Positions 13,401 to 26,200 of a DNA stretch of 64,000 nucleotides are shown here, one piece after another. Every line of letters begins with the position of its first letter. Position 1 is the first letter of the stretch. The notes beneath the pieces were generated by a model. It had not been told where the DNA came from. It searched no databases and saw only the letters and a list, made by a program, of their open reading frames with translations. Source of the stretch: Aphrocallistes beatrix (taxonomy: Eukaryota; Porifera; Hexactinellida; Sceptrulophora; Aphrocallistidae); assembly GCA_963281255.1 (NCBI GenBank), contig OY725493.1, positions 991,550 through 1,055,549 of the forward strand. Direction: 5' to 3'. The position numbers and the translations under genes are program-made.

Positions 13401-16400
13401 TCAAATGAAATGCTTGCTTAAACTGAACAGTTAGTGATGAGTAGTATAATAAAAGCCGCCATCTACGCCATCAAGAGAAGTTAAAGTTTATGGGTCTTGG
13501 ACCTAAAGTGGATTTTCAGAAGTAATTTCCCTGGTGAGTAATTAAAACCCGAAAACTCATCAAAGCACAATTTCTCCCAAAATTTACATATTTTCCATAG
13601 CCCTTGAATTGCTATACTAGATAGACCAGTTAATGATTAAGGGTAAGAAATTGATCGAACTAATGCTTTCCTTGAGGATTAACAGTTTGCTGCTAAATTT
13701 TATCTGGCGAATACAACATTCTACTGAGTACTCTAAACTAATTAGGAGCAGATCATATGTACTCGATAAGATGGACTTAACAATCTCCTCAATTTGAGGT
13801 AATTTACCTCTGTTCAAGTTCAAGTATTACTTGAAGGTACTTCACCTCAATTTTATGTAATTAGCAAATATATTTAAAGAATACTCCACTACGTATCGCG
13901 TAGAAGAGTAGCGGAAAATTGATTTGGAAGAGTCCAATCAAACAATCCACAAAAATTGATATCCAAAGTTACCTCCCCACCCCCCACCATGTAGGCTCAT
14001 TACTTTAACTAATAGACTAATTTGATAATATTATACGTATATGAGTATGGGTTTATCTTGGATTTCTCAGTCCGGCACTTTTTTGAAGGTGATAAAAAGT
14101 TATATAGCACCCAAACAGGGGTTTTTCTTGTAATTCCAGGGGTGGTGGCAACCTGGGACCAAAATCGAACCCCACTGCAAGCACCTTGGCTCCTCGAACA
14201 ATACCAGGCTGGCATCTATAAACCCCTCCTGGCTGGATAAAGCTTTTATCAAGTAAATTATAAAATAATTGGTGAGAGAGAAGTGTTATCGGAATTAATT
14301 TGTATTTCTAGAACCTCAAAATTAGATGCAAATTGTGGGATAAATTGTTGTTAGCTTCCAGGACATTTATCCCCGGACCTACTGGGGGGCATACAGCGCC
14401 CCCAGACCCCCAGCTGGTTGATATTCCCACCCCTACAAAAATTCTTGGCTACGCCCATAGTGCCGGCCGAGCACTTAGATAAACCCCTGATTATGAGTCA
14501 TGTGACGTCACCAGAATGCCGTATGTAACACAAATACTATACTCACTACACTATGGGAGTAGGCGTTTGTGCTGGATCTCAGCGGTTCACAATGCTTTAT
14601 TCACACAGTAGGAATGCCAATCATGAGAATGGGTTTATGCCGTATACATAGAAGTTACATATGTTAATACAAATATTGGTCATGCTTCTCATTACGATAG
14701 CATTATCAATGTTTTAGTGGATGCGATATAAACTGAACCTGCCTGAAAAATCATTAAAAATACGTAGCATCTTAGAAGAGAGGACAAAATAAGTCTGCGA
14801 TTTAATACATTGTTTACATACCAAGTGAACAAAAAATCCCCGATTATCTTGCAATGGAGTTACGAATAAAAATTTTTACAGAGATTTTGTTGAAAACATG
14901 GGACAAATTCCATCTTTATTTCAAAATTTCAAGGTAACAATGCTAATGAATTTTCAAATATTCAAGTGTCATAATGAGCACATTAGACACAAAAAGATGT
15001 CTCTATACATTTTCTATAAATCCGCTTTGTAATATCGTACATAGCATTCCTGTTAAATGTTAGAAGAATGGGGACGTGAGTTATATACTAGGCAGTCACA
15101 TGGTTATTAGATACGGGAACCCCAAACGGCAACTTCGGCACCAAAGGTAGCAATCGCCCTCAAGCAGGGGGGGGGTCACAGGAATTTTCCAAACCGGGGC
15201 CCTTCCTATAATTTTGGCTTAGGTGGTCGAATGAAATCCGGGCAGCAGAATCAAACTCGATTCAAAATGACAGGAGCTTTAGTCGACACAGGCAATCTGT
15301 GTCCGAGTGGTTTAATAATATCTTGAAGGAGTTAATCATTTGGATATTTGTAATTAATTATATTAAAGAGATGCTAATATGTAATTGATGTTGACAACTC
15401 CATGCAAAATAATTACCAGGATACACATGGTACAAGTAAACAAAAATAAAATTACTCTCCTTTTACAAAACCTTAGAGTAGGCCTGCATGTGCAGGGAAA
15501 TATTTTAAAATTTTATTTTGCTACTAATTGGCCACCAAGTACAACAGATCATGAGATATCAGTATTCCCAATAAAGTTAATCCTGCTGAATAACATTAAT
15601 AGTTTTATGCTTTAGAAACAATTGCCAACGAATTGCAATTTTATTACTTGACTCTGTACAATTGAATAAGAGGACATCACTGATATCCAGTGTGCATATG
15701 AGTATAAAAAGTGAAATATTGTTAGTTTAAGAATAAAAACAAAAAGGAAAATATTCAGATATGGAATATCATTCATTGAACAATTACAAATTCCAATATC
15801 TTCCACATCCATACCAGAGTTGGCAACAAAAAAGAATTGCACCGTTAATACTGTCAGATCAAACAATTGAAAACACAGGAATAGTTGAACTGCGTGAATT
15901 GCTGATTCAGGTGAATGCTACGTCTGCCATGAAGGAACGCATTCGGAAAAGGCGACGTGCTCTCAAAAGCAGAATTTATGCCAGAAAAAATCGACAGAAG
16001 AAGAGAGAGGAAACGACATGCCTTTGTGGCCTGAACAATGAAAGAGATGAATTGGAGAAGGAGAAGAAGCAATTGGAAAAAGAAATAACATTTTACTTCC
16101 GTTTCATAAGTCCCAATTAACTCTCACCTCACACAGTTAGGATAAAATCTTAATTTCAGCTCATATTTTTTAATGAATGTTTCATATTACTATTAAAATA
16201 TACTACATATATAAAAATACTCACTTGGAATCGTTCATCTTTGTAGAAAGTAATTATGGTAACTGCATGAAAAGGTGGATGCATACGGATGTTATCTTTT
16301 GTATATTTTTTCATCCCGATACAATATATATAAATTACGTAACTTTTAATATTAATACTCACAAGCTCGCTTCGCTTGCAGACACTGTGTGTCCGCAGAG

Positions 16401-19400
16401 TAGCCCTGCGGGTGCCTGGGAATAGGGTCGATTGCTTTATAATTCCTTACTAAAAAATGTCATTCATCTACGGTTAATCATGAATTCAGAATAGTAGAAG
16501 AAAATTAAGTTTATGAAAAAGGAATTTGCTTAATACTATTAAGCTAACTAATCCTGAATGTAATGTCAATTTGAAACTACAAACATTATAAAGATTATTA
16601 TATTTGAACGACTCAAACAACTTCAAAAACCTATTGCGTTTTAATATACGTATATATATATTTGTGAATTGAACATAATTTCGTTGTAGAGTAACGTTGA
16701 AATATTCATCTTTGTGTACACGAATTTGGTAATCTTTTGTTCAAACAATTTATTTATAAACAAGCACGCTTCGCTTGCTTGCGGACACTGTGTGTCCGCA
16801 GAGTCGCCCTTCCTTTAAATAAATATTGTAAACAAAGGTCGACGAATAATTTCTCATATGGATCCGAAAATATAATATTCAAAATCTACATCACTAAAAA
16901 CCCCATGTCAACCGTTGGAAGCTACACTCTAGCCTATTTTTGTAATTTGTTTACTTTATGTATCTATTGTAAACAAAAGTAAACAAATTGATCATCAAAT
17001 TTACTCGAAAACATGATATTCGAAATCTACACCCCTAAAAACCCGTTGTCAACCGTTGGAAGCTAGTCTCTAGCATAATTTTCAAAATTCGTCAAATTGT
17101 GTGAAAATATGTATATAAAGGTGTGAAAATATACAAATAACCTTTTTACTGTCATACACTATCATATATAATTGAGACATTTATATAAGTTATTGCTTTG
17201 AAGTATTAATAACAATGACAGCCCAATAGTGTCTTATAATGATTTATATTGTGAGAGTGAAGCCGTACATAGTATTGTATAGAAAAGGTGTGAAAAATTG
17301 TCCATTTTTTTTTGCAGAGGTGTGAAAATTTCGCTTAGATTTTCGAACTTAATCCTAGATTCATCATTTGACACCTACATGCCAATTTTCGTATCTCTAC
17401 GACTTGCCAATTCTTCAATCAATTCGGACAAACAAACAAACAAACAAACAAACAAATCCTAGCATTTTAATATATAAGATAACTAATTTAAATTTGTTTA
17501 ATTTTAGAAATAAATGCATTATCATATTGTTCATAGAGTTATAAATGAGTTTGGGAAATTTGAGCAATTTCTTTCGGTTTAATAAAATCTAATGACGAAA
17601 AATGAAAAGGGTTTACGAAAAACACCCCTGTATCATAGTGTGACCAGATTGAGCAATAATTGAATTGAAAAGAGATAAAGTAGAGATATAATAATCGAAA
17701 AATTATGTTCTGAATTAAATGGGATCGAAAAAATGGGAGTCTTAAAAATAATTTGTATTTTTTTAGTAATTATGCGATATTCTAATACCTAAAATGTATG
17801 TGATTTTTCATATCTATACTGGCATCGAATCTTGAATCTTGACACCTCAATTATATTCTTCTGGAAACTATCGATGTGTCAACTTAATTTTAAACAAGCG
17901 TGCGGCTTTAGATGCGAAATAACGCATTTAAAAACGAAATAAATATAGCCATTTTAACGCGCTTTGTGACATCAGTGAAAAATATGAGTGATAATGCATA
18001 TTAATAAAAATTCATTTAGGAAATACTACATTACACACAGATAATAGTGACAGAACTCAGAAAATATTTACCAAATTTACTTCTGTATAATTTTGCATCA
18101 GCAGTCCTTGAATAATCGACAGAAAAATGCAACTGAAATATATAATTTTATTTCTAATATTTATGAGCCAAGTATATAACAAATATTCAGCAAAATGGAT
18201 GAAGTTGTTTGATATGCATGCAATAAATAGATAGCTTTGATGCAGCGCTTATTAGAAATGTAGTATTATCCGATTAGAAAGAAGAGAATAGTGTTAGCAT
18301 GTGCAGCCTGCCTATCCTAAACGGCTTATAATCTAGCTGAAGATTCAATCTTGTCTTTGTAGAATGATATGTCTGCCAGCAGCAATGCTTTCTCTGCTTT
18401 CAGGGATTGCTTAATTTGATTGAGGTTGTCCATGAGTTCGCGGTGTCTTCTCCTAGCAAAATCTGCATATATTCTGGACTTCAGACATCTCCTGCGATCC
18501 ATTATTCTGGACTTCATCGTGTTATCAGCACCCATCAATGACAACATTTCACGCAGAGAAACAATGTCCAAATGTTGTATGACGTTATCAGGCAGTATTA
18601 AATCGGAAAAGTAGCCCCCATCAAACTTAATGGATTCAAAGTTTTGCATGTTTTCCTAAAAAAATGTATTTCTATTGTTTAATTTGAGGAGTTCTGTTGT
18701 TCTCTCAAACATGATGAGGCTATTTATACTGAATAGAATTGTTGGCGAACGATTGGAATTGTACCCTCCGAATATTTTAGAATGTAGATTAGATCAAAAA
18801 TCTTTTTTTGATATATCTATAAAAATATGAAGATCTGATCCAGTTCTAGGTTCCATTTATTTTGCTTCTTTTGTGCATTAATGTTAACTCTAACACACAA
18901 TCAATATTTTACGTTCTGTGAAGAGGTATTGCTTTCATAATAAAATGTGTAGGCATGTAAAAACAGTACCAGGACAAATAACATTAAAGTTGGTATTTTT
19001 TGAAAAAATTATGCCACAAAATGTGAAAGATACTCTATATTCGACATTAAATTCGTCATTGACACATTCAAGTTTACCCACTTGAAACTTTCAATTTAAT
19101 TCTTCATTCCCACGGTTTGAAACCTGTACAAAATAACATAATTTATCCCAACCAAAAACATCATTATAAATGATGATGATACACATATCGTATCTGATAT
19201 AATAAAGACAGGGATGGGGTTGGTTAACCGACTCGGTTATTTTGGTTTCCTCTAGGGCGGTTAACCGATGTCAATCTTAGTTGGTAGAAATATGAAATAT
19301 GATTTTTGGTCAATATTTAACCTGATATTGAAAATTTACAATTTTCAGTGAAATGCTTTTTGTTAGAAAATAGAAATACGTACTAATTAATTAGTAATAT

Positions 19401-20123
19401 TGTAATATCAAAATTTTAAAGTAATATTCATGAATCTCTATCGAACAACAATGAAATGAGTCTAAATATTTACAAAATAAAGCAGATCGGATACCCGATC
19501 CAAGATTTTCTTAACCGTTAACCGTGATTGACGGCGGTTAACCGGTTAACCGAATCCAGCCTTGATAAAGATTTGAAATAAAGTTCAAACTGAATAATTT
19601 GAATGCTTAGATTCGTGTTCTTAAATTGATTGCTTTCTTAATACCCAGCTTTGTGTTGGAAATGTCAAGATAAAATCTGTATATAGTAAATCGAAAATTT
19701 TCTATTAGATTTGGTGGGATGGTGAGTAGGGGTGTAGCCAGTGGCGCCGACAAGGGCCTGCCAGGGGCTACGGTCCGTCTTAACTGGGCCTGCAGAAACA
19801 TTTTCTGGGCCTGCGGGCAGGCTCTGCAGGCCCATTGGCTACGCCTATGATGGTGAGAACGGAAGGATGTAGACAGTGTTCACGAGATAGAGCCTCTCTA
19901 TAGATTTCACTGAAAAAGATAAAGAAAGGTACAGTCGACTCTGCTTAATAGGGGCACTTTTGGCAAGACCAGAATAGCTCTTACACATAGAAGCCAATAC
20001 CAAATATTTTCGGTTAATAGGGTTCTCCGCTTAATCGGGGCAAAATGTCCGACCGATGTGACTCTATTAAGCGGAGTCGACTGTATTAGCACATTCAAGG
20101 AAGGCGTATACCGAAGTGTCGCT

Positions 20124-20220
<97 letters not shown>

Positions 20221-23200
20221 TAGAGAACCACAACATAAAGAAGGAGGTGGGCGAGAATAAAACAGTCCCTCAGCATAATTTTCAAACCTGTTTAGCCATG
20301 TCCTTCTGGAGTTGTAGTTCTACCTATCTGTCAATGCTACTTTATTTGTGGTAATAATACCGCTTTGCTTCTCTACAAAATATATTTAAGAATTTTTCTA
20401 TCGTCTGTGACACTTAATGGCGCATCAACTTTAAAGGACAGCTTCAGTGTTCAGGAAAATTGCGAACTTCGTTCATTTAACAATTCTATATCTTAACACT
20501 CCCTTAATTAACCGCAAACCAAACGAGACTGAAATTCTACAGCGCAATCCTACTATTAATAATTGATGAGTAGATTCATGTGCAAAATAATAACAATCAA
20601 TGAAGGAAAGTACTTAGGGCATTCAAAAAGTTCTCATCTCATATCTGTATCTCAAATGATAGTGAAAATAGGATATTTCCGATTTGTCCATTGTATTCCT
20701 TAGGGGATCAGCTTCCAATTTATATATTGGTTTATTTTAAAAGGACAATTATTGTGGTTCCTACATTATATTTTTTGTGCATCGGTTTAGGGTAGTGTCG
20801 AAAAGTTGGAATCTCCCCATTGAAAATGGCTTAAAACTAAATTTGGAGAATAAAAGTTGTGAAAATCGTAGAATAAGGTCATTAAAAGGTTAAATAATTA
20901 AGAACCAATGTGAAAAAGTAAACGGGAGGTGTTCAATAGTATTGCTCGTGTTGAAAAAATATCATGCTACTTTTAGTGGATTTTTTGTCAATTTTCGCCA
21001 CTCAAAAAGTGGGACAAAAATGGTAGTAAACCACTTCAAAACATAGTATTCCCTCAGCCTCAAACTATAATACTTCAGAAAATTCAATCTATATGTTAGT
21101 TGATGCGTAGAATTCGATGGAGGGATCAGTTTTAATCTAAATTTGCTCAGAACTGAAATATATCAAAGGGAACCCGAAAAATCACGTTCAAAGGGACTAC
21201 CTTAAACCGATGTACAAAAATATAATGTAGGAACCACAACAATTGTCCTTGTAAAATAAACCAATATACAAATTGGAAGCTGATCCCCTAAGGAATACAA
21301 TAGACAAATAGAAAATATCCTATTTTCACTATCATTTGAGATACAGATTTGGGATGAGAACTTTTTGAATGCCCTAAGTAAATAAACAATAGCCAGTCTA
21401 GATAGAAATTATATCATGTGATGTGTGTGATAGCAGTCATCATAGGGAAGAAGGGAATAACTACATGCATTACCCCACCTGACTGTATACAGGCATACTG
21501 TCATGTCTCCATAGCGTGCAAAGTATTTGTCCTAAAGACTTATCATTAATTTAAAGGTAAATTTGAGGTTTCGTCGGAAGACTCATCCTCGGGAGACTCA
21601 TCCGAAGATTCAATCTTGTCTTTGTAGAATCCTATGTCTGCTAACAGCAATACTTTCTCTACTCGCAAACGTTGCTTAATTCTTACAAGGTTGGCCATGA
21701 ATTGGTGGTGCCTTCTCCTAGCCATTTCAGCATATGCTCTGGACTTCAGACATCTCCTGCGAGCCATTATTCTGGACTTCATCATATCATCGGCACCCAT
21801 CAATGACAACATTTCACGCAGAGAAACAATGCTAATATGTTGTATGACGTCATCAGGCAGTATTAAATTGGAAAAGTACTGCCCATCAAACTTAATGGAT
21901 TCAAGGTTCTGCATGTTTTCCTTTTAGAACAAAATTCTATTGTTTAATTTGAGGAGTTCTGTTGTTCTCTCATAAATAATAAACTATTTATACTGAATAA
22001 AATTAGCTGTTGAGATTTGTTGTACAACTCGAAATATTCCGGATACGTACAAGTGTGTATTGACAGCTCAACATTTAAAATGGTCGCAAAACATGGACCA
22101 GTCATATCATTCCGTATCTGAAGAAATATTCTAAGGTAAATGCATACGTAATAAAATGCGTACTCTCCTTTTGATAGAAAATATTAATCTAGATTCAGTA
22201 GGTTGCTTACCCAAAAATGTCTGAGTAGTATCCATATTTAATGTCTAATCGTATCCCTTTACTGATGTTTCCAAATATGTACTATCATGAATAGTAATAT
22301 ATAATTATATTGCATAGACAGATATTGAGCTTTAGTTATCAACTTGTTTATATTTAGACATATGTAAACAATCTGAACTCACCCCTCTCCACCTGAGAGA
22401 CAATAAAACTGGGGATTAATTTTCCGTAGATATTCTTCTCTATCACCTCGACCGAGAAGCCGAGTGGCACTTCATCCACTGGGTATAGGTCAATAACGTG
22501 AGAGGCCTTGGAGCACAGCTCCAGGGAGGAGAAGCAGTGATCTCGTAACAGGTCAAACTCTGGCGGAGCTTCATACTCAGTCAATTGATCAGAACGATCT
22601 AACTTGAGCTGGATGTAGTAGTCCTAGATAGCGAGAGTTGAGATGAAAAGAAGGATACAAAGAGATTTACTGATCATAGCATGCAGCAGTCAACAATATC
22701 CAGAGTAGCATGGTTTTGATCGAAAATTAGGTCGGAAAGTTTAGTCGGAAAATGATCGAAAATGCTTTTATATCAAATTTGGGGAAAGTGGAATTTAATC
22801 GAAATTGATTCTCAAATTAGGGACTTAGATAAATTGTATTTTGAGTGGCGATACGTTGCACAGGGTTGAGAGAGGCTTTCTTGCGGGAAGTGAGGTATTT
22901 AGGCCAAGGAATTGATTCAAGGTCTAAGGATAGTAGACATTTTTTCGAGGGGACGAAGCATGTCTAACACAGTGATATCATATACTATATATCAGAAATT
23001 TAGGATGACATGTATAAGAATAGCTTTCGATCATTTTCCTATATCGAAAAACTAAAAATTGCTATTTCTTCACTTTTTGGTCAAACTTGGTATAATAGCA
23101 TTTTCAATCATTTCCAGACACTTTTAGATCAAATTCTGCTTTCCCTTATCCAGGTTGTGTATTTCCTCGATAATGAGAATCTCGAAAAAAGAGTTAGATG

Positions 23201-26200
23201 GAAACATTTACTATGGCAAACGAAGTCACTATACGATTATCAATATACGTACAAGTACGTACACCTAGCAACTCATCTTCAAACGTCAAGTTCGCCTGTG
23301 TTTAACCAAGCATAATCGTGCCTCAGATTAGGATTTATTAGACAGAGCATTAAATTCGTATCAGGAGTATTTGCAGAAAATTATTTTAAAAATATTACCT
23401 TCGGCTACAATTCGCAATTTCCACGTGAGTGCTACTTTTAATTTTAACAAACTAAACACCAAAATAACCTAAAACGATATTCATTGTTTTTCCAAAACGG
23501 AGAATTCCTGATCTTTTTTAATAATTTCCAATTACGTATATGCAAAAGTAGTATACATGTTGCAGTGCAAACGCGAGATTGGTGTACACGCGTGTACACC
23601 AACTAGCTGGTGTAAACGCGAGATTATCAAACTTAATGGAAACCCGGGTTTACACCAGTGTACACGCGTGTACACCAATCTCGCGTTTGCACTGCAACAT
23701 ACATGTTAATTGAACAGTGGTTTAAGTCCGATATTCTCCACTTAATTTTCGAAACCGTAGAGAGATTTAAGTAAATATGATTTTTCAACAATATTACTGG
23801 GTTTTACAACAAGTCACTTATAATCATGAAAATTCCATGATTACGAATTAACATTTGTTGCAAAACATAGCCATTTGTTAATGAGTTGTGCATATCTACA
23901 TTATTATACCATTACAAATCCCTTAACCATGCTCTACAATATTGCGCATAAGGACGTAGCATCCTGTCTATGCTATTAATGTACTAAAAAAGCATAGTAT
24001 AACCTAAAAAAATCAACTCTATAAGCAAGGGTAAATATGTTGAGTTGGAGTATATTTTTTATAGGCACTTTTCAGGGATAAATTAGATCTATAGCTATAA
24101 TACGCAAACGTACATACAGTCCTTCGTATAAACACCCGGGAATCACAAATTGTATTAGTTTACATTAACAAAACTAAAAGTTAAACACTAAAATGCTTCA
24201 TTTGAGTACGTCAGCATAAGTTTTATATTCACGTAACAATCAATTTCACTTTTTATTTTCATTTTCATTATGACATTATGAGTATTGATTGAATATTGTT
24301 TTATTGAATTGAAAGATCATTGGGTCCATTTAGTTATTACCTGATTTACCTCCAAAGGCTTATCTCAATCTCATGATAAGGTGTTAATTAACTTAAGATT
24401 TGCATATAACATAACCATTAAGAAGATGTATAATTGCAATTTATTAATGAAACAGAGTTATCACGTTACCTGAGGGTCGAGGTTTCTGTTGATACACGTA
24501 TTTAACAACACATCCAGAATGGCACTTGAGTACTCTATTGCGATCTGAGAAATCTTACCATCTGGGTATTTGATATCGACAGAGCCAGGGGTTGAACGGC
24601 TCGATTCTATAAAGACGCTCCTATCCTTCCTCAGAATGCTTCTAGCCGGGTACCCCTCTATCTGAGTCGTACTGCTGCTAGTCACGGTTAGGCTTAGGTC
24701 GGAGGAAGTGGACTGAAGTAGCTCTAAGACTTGCTTCAGCCTCTTACGCTTAGCTGGCGTGCGAATCTGAGAAATACGATTATTCTGCTCCTAAATAGAA
24801 CGTGCGATTAACTCAACTCTCTGTGACAAGATGAAATAGAATATTTAGTAATTAATTTCTGAATATAGAAGGAAACGATTAAAACTAAGAGCATTGGCAT
24901 AGCTAAGATTTAACTTGTGGAGCTGCGCAAGGGCGGCGGAATAGGGGGGTTATAGCCCCCCAGACCCCCCTTTTAATTCGCTCGCTACGCTCCCTACGTC
25001 CTCAATTCTTAGCCCCCCATAAGAAAATATTTGCTTCCGCCGCCTATGGTGGTGCGCTGTCACATTGAGGTGGCGCATGCACAATTGAATGTGACAATCG
25101 TTAAACAAATATCTCGTCTCTCCAATATAATCGTCGTACCACGCAATTTACAACAAAAATGTTAAGATTTCACCACAAAACCTTTCAATTCTCACGATTT
25201 GTATCGCAATGCATGTCCAAACTTTTGTGTTCACTACCCACACCAGTGCGCAGTCACTGCACACCATCAAACGTGATGCACATTGCACTTAAGCCTCTGG
25301 CTGTGGACAAGGCTTTACATCTATATACACTGCAGTATCGATCAAAACATTTTTGTATTTTATAACACCGTTCAATTCTCTGATCCGAAATATAATACAG
25401 GTGACTCTGCTTAATCGGGACACTTTGCTCCCGGATATTTTGTCCCGATTTAGCGGAGTTCTCAATTTAACCGATGAAATTTAGTATTAGCTTCTATGTA
25501 TGAGAACCATTTCATTCCTGGAGACTTGATGCTGAACTAGTCCTAGAAAATCTGTAAACCATTTTATATTTCTAATTAGGCTTGTTTGGAACTACAATTC
25601 AATCTAAACTTCTAAGGCAACCATGACTTCATTAGAATCATGTATATATTGATATGCATTAGTAAAATCAATAGTTTGAGTACGTAAAATCGATCGTTTG
25701 AGTTCGTAAAATCGATCATTTCAGTTCGTAAAATACTACGTAATTTGTATACATACTACGTAAAATTGTTTTACAAGCTATGTACAAATATTATAAGTAT
25801 TAATTAATAAAATGAATTTGGAGAGGGAACTTCGTAAAATATTGCACAAAAATAACCAATCGCCTAAGCCATTTCTGTCTTATCTTCAATTTAAAATTAT
25901 CTTATTAACTGTTAAATGTTTTACACGAATTATCGCCTGCATTCCTGAACTTTCCAGAAAATCAGTGTCCATACCAGTAATGAGAATTCATTTGTTTAGT
26001 CTCTGCTGTGATTAGATCAAACGCATGAGTGACACATGAGTTCTATACTATTCTAAAATCTAAATTAGGAAAACTTTGGTAGACCATACATGTTCAATTA
26101 TTATTTGAATTAATGTAGTTATTTAACCTTATCGTCATATATAGAACTTTCAACATACAAATCAGAACTAAAATATACAGGACTATTTTATCATCACAAA

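Larger units (their letters stand above)
12614..15760. other. Intronic stretch between bZIP copies 1 and 2
   Basis: AT-rich, with no gene recognised. It contains a G/C-run repeat fragment near 14375-14460 ending in TTGGCTACGCCCAT, a dispersed-repeat motif also seen near 19.73-19.85 kb. The rest looks like plain intron. Confidence 0.4.
18729..21545. other. Intronic stretch between bZIP copies 3 and 4
   Basis: No gene. It contains a hAT-like MITE, a pogo-like MITE, a (TAA)n run and a 766-bp long-TIR element, each listed separately, plus a dispersed fragment at 19730-19850 with GGCCTGCAGAAACATTTTCT and TTGGCTACGCC. Confidence 0.55.

Noticed and set aside
13617-13823. Minus-strand 68-residue frame
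   Set aside because: AT-rich, no start context, no domain, composition like the surrounding intron.
20058-20354. Poly-Asn and poly-Ile frames
   Set aside because: Direct translation of a (TAA)n run.
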